A stretch of DNA of 64,000 bases from the NCBI RefSeq assembly GCF_900104535.1, contig NZ_LT629710.1:930001-994000 (forward strand), read 5' to 3'. Positions within the stretch are counted from its first letter, which is position 1, and each line of letters begins with the position of its first letter. The notes beneath the pieces are model-generated. The model did not search any database. It was not told the DNA's origin and was given only the letters and a program-made list of their open reading frames with translations. The position numbers were made by a program, and so were the translations under genes. This document shows positions 44,495 to 53,022 of this stretch, piece by piece. This DNA comes from Nakamurella panacisegetis. Lineage in GTDB: Bacteria; Actinomycetota; Actinomycetes; Mycobacteriales; Nakamurellaceae.

Positions 44495-45988
44495 ATGAGC
44501 GGAACGCCTCGCCTGGGGGCGGTCGACCTGATCAGCGCCGTGCTCGACCCCGGCTCCTTCGTCAGCTGGGACGCCCCGGTCACCCGGCCGGTCGACATCG
44601 ATCCGGGTTACGCCGAGGAACTGCTCCTAGCGGCGCGAAAGGCCGGCACGGACGAGTCGGTGCTGACCGGCGCCGGCCGCCTGCGCGGGCGTCCGGTGGC
44701 GGTGCTGGCCGGGGAGTTCCGCTTCCTGGGCGGGTCGATCGGGGTGGCGGCGGCCGACCGTCTGGAGTCGGCCATCCGGCGGGCCACGAAGGAGCGGTTG
44801 CCGCTGTTGGCCGCCACCGCGTCGGGTGGGACCAGGATGCAGGAGGGCACGCCGGCGTTCGTGCAGATGGTGCGGATCACGGACGCGATCAGCGCCCACA
44901 AGGCGGCCGGCCTGCCCTACCTGGTCTACCTGCGGCATCCGACCACCGGCGGCGTGTTCGCCTCGTGGGGTTCACTCGGTCACGTCAGCGTCGGCGAGCC
45001 GGGCGCGCTGATCGGGTTTCTCGGCCCGAAGGTTTACGCCGCGCTGTACGGGGACCCGTTCCCGTCCGGCGTGCAGACCGCGGAGAATCTGTTGGCCCAC
45101 GGTTTGCTGGACGCCGTGTTGCCGCCGGATCGGTTGGCCGACATCGCCTCTCGGACCCTGACGGTGCTGCAGCCGGCCGGGCCGGTACCGCCGGTGGACC
45201 CCATCGACGACGACCGGCAGGCGAATGTTCCCGCTTGGGAGTCCATCGGGCTGACCCGCCGGCCCGATCGACCTGGGGTACGGGAGCTGCTGCGGTTCGC
45301 GGCCACCGACGTGGTACCGCTCTCCGGTACCGGGCAGGGCGAGCAGCAGGCCGGCCTGCAGTTGGTCCTGGCCCGGTTCTCCGGCCGGTCGTGCGTGCTG
45401 CTCGGGCAGGACCGGTCGGTGCAGGCCGGCAGCAGCCTGCTCGGTCCGGCCGCGCTGCGCACGGCGCGACGCGGGATGCGACTGGCCGCCGAACTGCACC
45501 TGCCGCTGGTGTCGGTGGTCGACACCCCAGGGGCCGCACTGTCCAAGGAGGCCGAGGAGGGCGGCCTGGCCGGAGAGATCGCCCGCTGTCTGGCCGATCT
45601 GGTCGAGCTGGCCGCGCCCACGGTATGTCTGCTGCTGGGTCAGGGCTCCGGGGGAGCCGCGCTGGCGCTGCTGCCGGCCGACCGGGTGGTCGCGGCCCGT
45701 CATGCCTGGTTGTCGCCGTTGCCGCCGGAGGGGGCCAGTGCGATCGTCCACGACGGTGACACCCGTTTCGCCGCGGAACTGGCTGCGCGGCAACGGGTCA
45801 GGGCCGTCGACCTGCGCGCGTCCGGCCTGGTCGACCGGATCGTTCCGGAGTACGGGCACGCGGGGGGCGAGGTGGCCGCGTTCTGCCGGCGGCTGGGGAA
45901 CGTGCTCGCCGTGGAGATCGATGCCGTGACCGACCTGGCCGTCCACGGGCGCAGCGAGCGAAGAGCCGGCCGGTACCGTTCCCTCTGA
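44495..45988 (+). CDS. fused acyl-CoA carboxylase carboxyltransferase (AccD-AccA)
   Basis: The 497-residue protein starts at the ATG at 44495. Two crotonase-fold carboxyltransferase domains run in order: a beta-like half with LLAATASGGTRMQEGTPAFV and SLGHVSVGEPGALIGFLGPK, and an alpha-like half with LPLVSVVDTPGAALSKEAEE and LLLGQGSGGAALALLPADRV. Together they transfer carboxylate from carboxybiotin to an acyl-CoA. No biotin carboxylase lies nearby, so it would share one from elsewhere. The N-terminal zinc finger of AccD is absent. The substrate may be acetyl- or propionyl-CoA. Confidence 0.88.
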   Translation: MSGTPRLGAVDLISAVLDPGSFVSWDAPVTRPVDIDPGYAEELLLAARKAGTDESVLTGAGRLRGRPVAVLAGEFRFLGGSIGVAAADRLESAIRRATKERLPLLAATASGGTRMQEGTPAFVQMVRITDAISAHKAAGLPYLVYLRHPTTGGVFASWGSLGHVSVGEPGALIGFLGPKVYAALYGDPFPSGVQTAENLLAHGLLDAVLPPDRLADIASRTLTVLQPAGPVPPVDPIDDDRQANVPAWESIGLTRRPDRPGVRELLRFAATDVVPLSGTGQGEQQAGLQLVLARFSGRSCVLLGQDRSVQAGSSLLGPAALRTARRGMRLAAELHLPLVSVVDTPGAALSKEAEEGGLAGEIARCLADLVELAAPTVCLLLGQGSGGAALALLPADRVVAARHAWLSPLPPEGASAIVHDGDTRFAAELAARQRVRAVDLRASGLVDRIVPEYGHAGGEVAAFCRRLGNVLAVEIDAVTDLAVHGRSERRAGRYRSL

Positions 45989-46034
45989 CCGCGGGCCCGC
46001 CACTGGGCCGCCGTCTGATTCACGAGGGACTGCC

Positions 46035-47603
46035 ATGCCGGACTATCAACACGACCTGCTCTTCGGGACCTTCGGGGCATCCTCGTCCGCCGATCCGGAC
46101 GGCGCCGTCGAACTGGCCGTCGCCGCCGACGAAGCCGGCCTCGACCTCGTCACATTCCAGGATCACCCCTACCAGCCGGCCCTGCTGGACACCTGGACTC
46201 TGATGTCCTACGTGGCCGCGCGCACCACCCGGATCCGCATCACCGGCAACGTCCTCAACCTGCCGCTCCGGCCACCCGCCGTGCTGGCCAGGGCCGCCGC
46301 CGCTCTCGATCGCCTGTCCGGCGGCCGGGTCGAGCTGGGGCTGGGGAGCGGCGCCTTCTGGGACGCGATCGACGCCATGGGCGGGCGCCGGCGCACCCCC
46401 GGCGAGTCGGTGGAGGCGCTCGCGGAGGCGATCGGCGTCATCCGGGCCATCTGGGACACCTCCGAGAAAGGTGGCGTCTTCCGTTCGGGCGAGCACTATC
46501 CGGTCCACGGCGCGAAGCGCGGACCGGCTCCGCAGCACGACATCTCGATCTGGTTGGGCGCCTACAAGCCGCGGATGCTGCGGCTGGTCGGCTCCCTGGC
46601 CGACGGCTGGCTGCCGTCGGTCGGGTATCTCCCGTCGATCGGCGCGCTGGCCGACGGCAACGCCGAGATCGACGAGGCTGCCGCCACCGCGGGACGCGAT
46701 CCGCGAAGGATCAGGCGGTTGCTGAACATCCGGCCGGAGGACGTCGACGTCAACCGGCTGGCCGACTGGGCGCTGGAGTACGGGGTCAGCGTGTTCATCG
46801 CCCCCGGCGACGACCTGCGCACGATCGAGCACTACGCGGCCGAGATCGCCCCGGCGGTCAGGGAGTCGGTCGAACGGGCACGCACCCAGGCGCCGCCGCC
46901 GGAACCGGCACCCGCCGAGCACGGACCGGTGGAGGTCGCCGGGCCGGTAACGGGGGAGTTCGCCCGGCCGGTAACGGGGGAGGTCACGGTACCGGCCGCA
47001 TTGGGTGTGACGCCGACGCCGGACGACGGCGCCCGGCTGCTGCCGACCACGCGGTGGGACGAGTCGGCCCGGCCGTTCCCACCGATTCCCGATGGCATCC
47101 GTTACTCCGACCGAGGGCGGGCCGTCGCCGGCCATCTGATCGACGTGCACAACCATCTGCGGTCCGAGCTGGAGCAGCTCCGCGACGTCATCGCGCAGGT
47201 CCGGGCGGGGTTGCTGGACCCCGGGGTCGCCCGCTCGGCCATCAACGCGATGACCATGCGGCAGAACGAGTGGACGGTGGGGGCGTTCTGCGCGTCGTAC
47301 TGCCGGTTGGTCACCACCCACCACTCGCTGGAGGACAGCGGGATCTTCCCTCACCTGCGCCACGCCGACGCCGCCGTTGCCCCGACCATCGACCGCCTGC
47401 AGGCCGAACACCTGGTGATCCACGACGTGCTGGAGGACGTGGACGCGGCCCTGGTGATGTTCATCCGCGACCCGTCGACCCACGCCGGGCTGCAGCGGGC
47501 CGTCGACTCGCTGACCGACACCCTGCTCTCGCACCTGTCGTACGAGGAACGGGCCCTGGTCGAACCGCTGGCCCGGTACGGGATGGCCCCGGGCCAGGTC
47601 TGA
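46035..47603 (+). CDS. LLM-class flavin/F420 oxidoreductase fused to a hemerythrin-like domain
   Basis: The 522-residue protein has a luciferase-like (F420/FMN) domain in residues 1-285: FGASSSADPDGAVELAVAAD, RITGNVLNLPLRPPAVLAR and LGLGSGAFWDAI. A Pro-rich, repeat-bearing linker (GEFARPVTGEV) follows. Residues 360-515 resemble hemerythrin, with potential iron ligands in DVHNHLRSELEQL, THHSLEDSGIFPHL, AEHLVIHDVLEDV and LLSHLSYEERALVEPL. The first part would use a flavin or deazaflavin cofactor and the second a di-iron centre that can bind oxygen. A role in oxygen or redox sensing, or electron transfer to O2, is plausible (inference). Confidence 0.85.
   Translation: MPDYQHDLLFGTFGASSSADPDGAVELAVAADEAGLDLVTFQDHPYQPALLDTWTLMSYVAARTTRIRITGNVLNLPLRPPAVLARAAAALDRLSGGRVELGLGSGAFWDAIDAMGGRRRTPGESVEALAEAIGVIRAIWDTSEKGGVFRSGEHYPVHGAKRGPAPQHDISIWLGAYKPRMLRLVGSLADGWLPSVGYLPSIGALADGNAEIDEAAATAGRDPRRIRRLLNIRPEDVDVNRLADWALEYGVSVFIAPGDDLRTIEHYAAEIAPAVRESVERARTQAPPPEPAPAEHGPVEVAGPVTGEFARPVTGEVTVPAALGVTPTPDDGARLLPTTRWDESARPFPPIPDGIRYSDRGRAVAGHLIDVHNHLRSELEQLRDVIAQVRAGLLDPGVARSAINAMTMRQNEWTVGAFCASYCRLVTTHHSLEDSGIFPHLRHADAAVAPTIDRLQAEHLVIHDVLEDVDAALVMFIRDPSTHAGLQRAVDSLTDTLLSHLSYEERALVEPLARYGMAPGQV
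46941..46988. repeat. 24-bp tandem repeat in the linker of the LLM-hemerythrin gene
   Basis: Two in-frame copies (46941-46964 and 46965-46988) share GGCCGGTAACGGGGGAG. They encode the repeated linker motif xPVTGE. Confidence 0.85.
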
Positions 47604-47631
47604 ACCCGGGCCAGCGCCGGCCTCGGGCCGG

Positions 47632-49098
47632 CTACAGGGCGATGCCGACGTACTTGGTCTCCAGGTACTCCTCGATGCCCTCGAGGCCACCCTCGCGACC
47701 GATACCGGAGGCCTTGACGCCGCCGAACGGAGCGGCCGGGTTGGACACGATGCCCTGGTTGATGCCGACCATGCCGGTCTCCAACCGCTCGGCCACGGTG
47801 AGCGCCCTGGTCAGGTTCTCGGTGAACGCGTAGGCGACCAGACCGTATTCGGTGTCGTTGGCCAGCAGGATGCCCTCGTCGTCGGTGCTGAAGGTGGTGA
47901 TCGGGGCGACCGGGCCGAAAATCTCCTGGTGGAACATGTCGGCCGTCGGCGGCACGTCGGTCAGCACGGTCGGGGCGTAGAAGTAGCCCTTGTCCCCCAC
48001 CGTCTTCGCGCCGGTCAGCACCTTGGCCCCGGAGTCAAGGGCGTCGGCCACGAGCTCGGAGACCTTGGCCACGGCGGCCGCGTCGACCAGCGGGCCGACC
48101 TGGACCCCGTCGTCGATGCCGGGGCCGATCTTCATCGCCCCCATCCGCTGGGCCAGCCGCTCGGAGAACTCCGCCGCCACCGACTCGTGGACGATGAAGC
48201 GGTTCGCCGCCGTGCAGGCCTCGCCGATGTTGCGCATCTTGGCCAGCATCGCCCCGTCGACCGCGCGGTCGAGGTTGGCGTCGGCGAAGACGACGAACGG
48301 CGCGTTGCCGCCGAGTTCCATGCTGACCTTGAGCACCTGCTGGGCCGACTGCTCGATCAGCCGCTGCCCGACCGGGGTCGACCCGGTGAAGGTGAGCTTC
48401 CGCAGCCGCGGGTCGCGGATGATCGGTTCCGAGACCGCACCCGAACGCGAGGTGGTGATCACGTTGACCACCCCGCCCGGGACGCCGGCCTCGGTCAGCA
48501 ACTTGGCCAGGGCCAGAGTGGTGAGCGGGGTCTGCGCGGCCGGCTTGATGACGACAGTGCAGCCGGCGGCCAGGGCGGGCCCGATCTTGCGGGTACCCAT
48601 GGCCAGCGGGAAGTTCCACGGGGTGATGGCGTAGACCGGGCCGACGGGCTGCTTCATGGTCATCAGCCGGGTTCCGCCGGACGGAGCGACCGCGTACCGG
48701 CCGGCGATCCGGACCGCCTCCTCGGAGAACCAGCGGAAGAACTCGGCACCGTAGGCGACCTCGCCCCTGGCCTCGGCCAGCGGCTTGCCCATCTCGAGCG
48801 TCATCAGCAGGGCGAACTCCTCGGTCCGCGCGACGAGCAGCTCGTACGCCTTCCGCAGGATCTCCCCCCGCTGCCGGGGATCCGTTGCCGCCCAATCCTT
48901 CTGCGCCGCCACGGCGGCGTCGAGGGCCAGCAGCCCCTGGGCCGGAGTGGCATCGGCCACCTCGGCCAGGATGGAGCCGTTGGACGGATCCTCGACCGGC
49001 ACCCCGCCGTCCCCGTCCAGCCACGCCCCACCGATGAACAGCCCGGTGGGGACCGCTTCGACGACCTCGGAGATACGCGACGCGGTGATGGTGGACAT
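47632..49098 (-). CDS. gabD: succinate-semialdehyde dehydrogenase family aldehyde dehydrogenase
   Basis: The 488-residue protein starts at the ATG at 49098; a GTG three codons upstream is less likely. It has AITPWNFPLAMGTRKIGPAL, TFTGSTPVGQRLI, the general base in SMELGGNAPFVVF and the catalytic Cys in GEACTAANRF. The GEACTAANR form is that of GabD/SSADH enzymes oxidising succinate semialdehyde to succinate with NAD(P). GABA could arise from the gamma-glutamyl hydrolase reaction nearby, which would give this gene a role there too (inference). Alternatively it ends the sugar cluster operon. Confidence 0.88.
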   Translation of the reverse strand: MSTITASRISEVVEAVPTGLFIGGAWLDGDGGVPVEDPSNGSILAEVADATPAQGLLALDAAVAAQKDWAATDPRQRGEILRKAYELLVARTEEFALLMTLEMGKPLAEARGEVAYGAEFFRWFSEEAVRIAGRYAVAPSGGTRLMTMKQPVGPVYAITPWNFPLAMGTRKIGPALAAGCTVVIKPAAQTPLTTLALAKLLTEAGVPGGVVNVITTSRSGAVSEPIIRDPRLRKLTFTGSTPVGQRLIEQSAQQVLKVSMELGGNAPFVVFADANLDRAVDGAMLAKMRNIGEACTAANRFIVHESVAAEFSERLAQRMGAMKIGPGIDDGVQVGPLVDAAAVAKVSELVADALDSGAKVLTGAKTVGDKGYFYAPTVLTDVPPTADMFHQEIFGPVAPITTFSTDDEGILLANDTEYGLVAYAFTENLTRALTVAERLETGMVGINQGIVSNPAAPFGGVKASGIGREGGLEGIEEYLETKYVGIAL

Positions 49099-49266
49099 GA
49101 TTCTCACTCTCTGATCCGCCGGCCTCGCTGCCGGTCCGACTACTTCCCGTCGGTGACGATCCTAGGCGCGTCGCCCGCGTTGCGGCGGCGGTGCCCGGCG
49201 GCGGGCACCGGACCGGGTGGACCCCACCGGACCGGGTGGACCGAGCGTGACCAGCGGCGAGAACGG

Positions 49267-50100
49267 TCAGCCGCGGAGCAGCCGCAGCAACAACGCGACC
49301 TCGTTCGCCACGGCGTCGCGACCGGGGCCCAGGTACTTGCGGGGATCGGTGACGCCCGGGTTCTCGGCCAGCACCTCACGGACGACGGCCGTCATGACCT
49401 GGTTCAGCCGCGTCGCGATGTTGACCTTCGTCATACCGGCCCTGACCGCCGTGACCAGGCCCGGATCGTCCACGCCGGACGATCCGTGCAGCACCAGCGG
49501 CACCGGTACGCCGGCGCGCAGGGACCGCACCAGTTCCAGGTCGACCTGCGCCGAGCGGTTGGCCATGGCGTGGGAGGTACCGACCGCGACGGCCAGGCTG
49601 TCCACGCCGGTGGCGGCGACGAAAGCGGCCGCCTCGATCGGGTCGGTCCGGACGCCGGGCGCGTGGGCGCCGTCCTTGCCGCCGACCTCACCGAGTTCGG
49701 CCTCCACCGCCACCCCGGCCGCGTGGCACCGGGCGACCACGTCGGCCGTCCGGGCCTGGTTGTCGGCGTAGTCGAGCTTGGCGCCGTCGAACATCACCGA
49801 GGTGAACCCGAGCGCCACCGCCTGGTCGATGAGGTCCTCGCTCTCGGCGTGGTCGAGGTGCACCACGACCGGGACGGTGGCCGCCGCGGCGATCGCGAGG
49901 GAGGCGGCACCGATCCCGGCCAGCCCGCGGTGGAAGGCGGCCGTGTTCTCCGAGACCTGCAGGACCACCGGCAGGCCGGCCTGCTCGGCCCCGGCCACGA
50001 TGGCCTCGGCGTGCTCGATCTGGATCACGTTGAACGCGCCGATCGCGTATCCACCGGATCGGGCCGCGGCCAGCAGCGGGCGGGGGTCGGACAGGGTCAC
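49267..50100 (-). CDS. class II ketose-bisphosphate aldolase (GatY/KbaY-like)
   Basis: The 277-residue protein starts at a GTG after AAGGAG. Zinc and substrate motifs are VVVHLDHAESEDLI near residue 80, VEAELGEVGGKDG, VAVGTSHAMANRS and VPLVLHGSSGVDD. Class II aldolases of the tagatose/fructose-bisphosphate group split ketose bisphosphates to dihydroxyacetone phosphate and an aldose phosphate. With a PfkB kinase, FGGY kinase and DeoR regulator upstream it should close a sugar or polyol pathway. It lies 225 bp after the FGGY gene, past an unusual set of direct repeats and hairpins. Confidence 0.9.
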   Translation of the reverse strand: MTLSDPRPLLAAARSGGYAIGAFNVIQIEHAEAIVAGAEQAGLPVVLQVSENTAAFHRGLAGIGAASLAIAAAATVPVVVHLDHAESEDLIDQAVALGFTSVMFDGAKLDYADNQARTADVVARCHAAGVAVEAELGEVGGKDGAHAPGVRTDPIEAAAFVAATGVDSLAVAVGTSHAMANRSAQVDLELVRSLRAGVPVPLVLHGSSGVDDPGLVTAVRAGMTKVNIATRLNQVMTAVVREVLAENPGVTDPRKYLGPGRDAVANEVALLLRLLRG

Positions 50101-50120
50101 AGCGACTCCTTCGTTCGGGA

Positions 50121-50188
50121 TTCAGTGCTCATGCGGGTTTCAGTGCTCGTGCGGGTTTCAGTGCTCGTGCGGTTCAGTGCTCGGGCGG
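50121..50188. repeat. four direct repeats of about 17-18 bp upstream of the aldolase gene
   Basis: Copies start at 50121, 50138, 50156 and 50173 and share TTCAGTGCTC followed by A/G-TGCGG. They lie 20-90 bp before the aldolase start. Direct repeats of this sort can be sites for regulators of the DeoR family, which is encoded in this cluster. Confidence 0.75.
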
Positions 50189-50207
50189 CGCGGGCGGCTG
50201 ACGTGGA

Positions 50208-50291
50208 TGCGCATACCGAACTGCCCGGCGCGCCGGATCTCCGGCGCTTTCCGGGCAGTTCGATGCGCGCCGGGCAGAACTGTATGCGCAC
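50208..50291. repeat. nested inverted repeats between the FGGY and aldolase genes
   Basis: An outer pair (TGCGCATAC plus CTGCCCGGCGCGC on the left, mirrored at 50266-50291) encloses an inner pair (CGAACTGCCCGG at 50217-50228 with CCGGGCAGTTCG at 50251-50262) and a core GCGCCGG-ATCT-CCGGCGC. The left arm can pair with either right arm, so alternative stems are possible. It could be a terminator/attenuator or a dispersed palindromic element. Confidence 0.65.
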
Positions 50292-50325
50292 AAGGGCGGC
50301 CGCATGAGGCACCGGGGCACCGTCG

Positions 50326-51834
50326 TCACGAGGCGGCGGACTGCAGGGCGGCGGCGATCCGGCTCCATTGGAGATAGCGCCGATCGAGCAGGGCCTTCCG
50401 ATCTGCCCGGGGGTGCTGGGTCCGGACCACGGTGACACAGGCCCGCGCCGCCTGGTCGACATCGACGAACAACCCGACCCCGACCCCGGCCAACATCGCC
50501 GACCCGCGGGCCCCGGACTCCACCGCGTCCGTCACCTGGACCGACAATCCGGTGGCATCGGCGAACAGCTGCGTCCACTCCTCGCTCCGCGTGCCGCCCC
50601 CGGAAAGCCGCACCGGACGGACGTCGATCGGCCCGGCGCCGCGCAGCGCCTCCAGGTGGTACCGGTGGGTGAACACCACACCTTCCAGCCCGGCCCGGAG
50701 CAGGTCGGTTGGACCGTGCCAGCTGCCGAGCCCGGTGAACGCACCGCGAATGGCCGGGCTGAGCATGGTGCCGTACACGAACGGCAGGAAGTACGGATCG
50801 TCCTCGTGCACCCCGACGCCGTCGCGGTCGGCCAGGGCGGCCGAGACCGCGTCGGCGACCAGGCCGGACGGCTGCGCCGTCACCTGCCGTACCCAGTCGA
50901 CGGCCGTCGCTCCGGCCGGGGAGGTCGACATCACCAGGAACCGGTCCGGCGCCAGGGAACCCCTGGCCTGCCACTGCCAGGACGGCAGGGCCTCGGTGGT
51001 CACCAGTTGGTTGATGTTGAACGTGCCGAGGATGGCGCTGACGCTGCCCGGGGTCAGGGCGCCGATGCCGAGGGCGGCCGCGTGCACGTCGTGGCTGCCG
51101 GTGATCACCGGCGTGCCGACGGCCAGAGTCGTGACCGCTGCTGCTTCTTCGGTCACGTGCCCGGCGATCGCCCCGCTGTCCAGGATCGGCGGCAGCAGGT
51201 GGGCGGCATCGGCCAGCCCGCAGATCTCGGTGGCCCGCGCCGACCAGGCCCGGGCGCGGACGTCGCAGAAGCCGGCGGCTGCCTCGGTAGGATCGGTGGC
51301 CACTTCCCCGGTCAGCTGCAACCGCAGCCAATCCTTGCAGAACAACATGTGCGCGGCCCGCGCGAAGTTCTCCGGCTCGTTGTCCCGCAACCAGTTCAGC
51401 GTGGCCGGCGGCGAGTACGGGGCCGGCACCTGTCCGGTGATCGAGATCAGCTCGTCGGCCACCGCGCCGGTGTTCCACCGCTCGGAGTAGGCCGCGGCCC
51501 GGGTGTCGGTGGCCAGGATCGCGGCCCGCACCGGACGCCGGTCCGCGTCGACCAGGTAGAGGCCGTCACCGTGGGCGCCGATGCCGACCGCGGCGACCTG
51601 GCGGCCGCTGATCCCGGCGTCGACCAGGGCATCGGCGATGGCTCCGGCCGCCGACTGCCAGACGACGTCCATGTCGCGTTCCTGCCATCGCGGATGGAGG
51701 CTGAACGTGGCCGTGGGGCGCGCGCCCCGGCCGATCTCGGCGCCCCGGACGTCGAACACGGCTGCCTTGATCACGGTGTGTCCGGCGTCGATGCCGATCA
51801 GGTAGTCACGGCTCGCGCCGTCTGGCGCGTTCAT
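50326..51834 (-). CDS. FGGY family carbohydrate kinase (xylulokinase-like)
   Basis: The 502-residue protein has the FGGY ASKHA fold: YLIGIDAGHTVIKAAVFDV (phosphate 1), AVGIGAHGDGLYLVDADRR, LFCKDWLRLQLTGEVATD, VITGSHDVHAAALGIGAL and the adenosine loop RLSGGGTRSEEWTQLFAD. The family phosphorylates sugars and polyols such as xylulose, ribulose, gluconate, erythritol and glycerol. The substrate cannot be fixed from the sequence. A 100-bp gap separates it from the dehydrogenase gene on the same strand. The neighbouring GH3 enzyme may supply the free sugar. Confidence 0.88.
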   Translation of the reverse strand: MNAPDGASRDYLIGIDAGHTVIKAAVFDVRGAEIGRGARPTATFSLHPRWQERDMDVVWQSAAGAIADALVDAGISGRQVAAVGIGAHGDGLYLVDADRRPVRAAILATDTRAAAYSERWNTGAVADELISITGQVPAPYSPPATLNWLRDNEPENFARAAHMLFCKDWLRLQLTGEVATDPTEAAAGFCDVRARAWSARATEICGLADAAHLLPPILDSGAIAGHVTEEAAAVTTLAVGTPVITGSHDVHAAALGIGALTPGSVSAILGTFNINQLVTTEALPSWQWQARGSLAPDRFLVMSTSPAGATAVDWVRQVTAQPSGLVADAVSAALADRDGVGVHEDDPYFLPFVYGTMLSPAIRGAFTGLGSWHGPTDLLRAGLEGVVFTHRYHLEALRGAGPIDVRPVRLSGGGTRSEEWTQLFADATGLSVQVTDAVESGARGSAMLAGVGVGLFVDVDQAARACVTVVRTQHPRADRKALLDRRYLQWSRIAAALQSAAS

Positions 51835-51934
51835 GCCGCTTCCGACCGTTCGGCCGCGACAAGGACGACCACGTGGGCCACACCGATCCCAGAACCTCGT
51901 CGGTCAGCGTGGGTGCGGTCGATGAGAGCGGCGG

Positions 51935-53011
51935 TCACACCCAGCCCAGGTCTTTCGCGTTGACCGCCTTGAGGACCTTGCCGGTGGCGGCGAATTCGGC
52001 CGCTGCGCCGACCACCATCTGGGCCGAGGTGATGTTGGTACCGGTGGTGTCGCCGCCGAAGTGGGTCGTCATGGTGACGTTGTCCAGGGCGCGCCACGGC
52101 GAGTCGGCCGGCAGGGGTTCGTCGTCGAAGACGTCAAGGGCGGCACCGGAAATCGCACCGGAGGCCAGCACGTCGTAGAGGGCGTCGTAGTCGACCAGTC
52201 GCGAGCGGGCGCCGTTGATGAAGTAGGCGCTCGGTTTCATCGCCGCGAACTGCTCCTTGCCGATGAACCGCGAGGTCTCCGGCGACAGGCGGGCCAGGAC
52301 GAGAATGAAATCGGACTGCTCGAAGACATCGTTGAGTTTCTCGACCTTGGTGACTCCGGACTCGGCGAGCAGCTCGGCCGAGGCGTACGGATCGTAGGCG
52401 ATCAGTTTCGGGCCGAAGCCGGAAACCCGCTGGGAGAAGACCTTCCCGACGTGCCCGAATCCGACCATACCGACGGTGGAGTGGGCGATCTCGACCCGGC
52501 TGCCCGGGAACTCCTTGCGCCAGCCGCCGGACTTGATGGACTGGTCGGCGCGGGCGATGTTCCGCGTCTCGGCCAGCATCAGACCGATCTGCAACTCGGC
52601 CACGGCGCCGGCGTTGCGGCCCATGGCCGGGACGACGCCGATGCCACGGGCGGTGGCCGCGGCGATGTCGATGTTCTCCAGGCCGGCGCGGGCCACGGAG
52701 ATGAGCTTGAGGTCGGTGCCGGCCTCGATGACGTCGGCGCCGACCGGCGCGAAGTGCAGACCGAGGATCGCGGCGCCGGGCACGGCGGCGAGCAACTCGG
52801 GTGACGCCGGTACTCCGTTCGCCCCCTTGACCTCCATGATGGCTTGGGCCGCATGATGTTCGGACTTGGTGCCGGCCAGGGCGATACCCCGCAGGTGGAG
52901 TCGGGCCGCGTCCGGCGCCGGCAGCTGGGCCAACGCGTCGCTGTAGGCGTCGACCGGGATGAACCCGTCACCGACGATCAGCAGATCGAGAGCAGATGTC
53001 TTGTCGGACAT
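51935..53011 (-). CDS. D-isomer-specific 2-hydroxyacid dehydrogenase family protein
   Basis: The 358-residue protein has the NAD-binding Rossmann loop TVGMVGFGHVGKVFSQRV and the catalytic Arg in NGARSRLVDYDAL, Glu in DVFDDEPLPADSP and His in TTHFGGDTTG. It belongs to the SerA/phosphoglycerate-dehydrogenase-like group, which converts 2-hydroxy acids and 2-keto acids with NAD. In a sugar cluster it may oxidise or reduce a sugar acid, or a methylated or 3-keto sugar (inference). It starts 11 bp after the kinase gene, with GAGGGG before the ATG. Confidence 0.88.
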   Translation of the reverse strand: MSDKTSALDLLIVGDGFIPVDAYSDALAQLPAPDAARLHLRGIALAGTKSEHHAAQAIMEVKGANGVPASPELLAAVPGAAILGLHFAPVGADVIEAGTDLKLISVARAGLENIDIAAATARGIGVVPAMGRNAGAVAELQIGLMLAETRNIARADQSIKSGGWRKEFPGSRVEIAHSTVGMVGFGHVGKVFSQRVSGFGPKLIAYDPYASAELLAESGVTKVEKLNDVFEQSDFILVLARLSPETSRFIGKEQFAAMKPSAYFINGARSRLVDYDALYDVLASGAISGAALDVFDDEPLPADSPWRALDNVTMTTHFGGDTTGTNITSAQMVVGAAAEFAATGKVLKAVNAKDLGWV

Positions 53012-53022
53012 GATGTTTCCCC

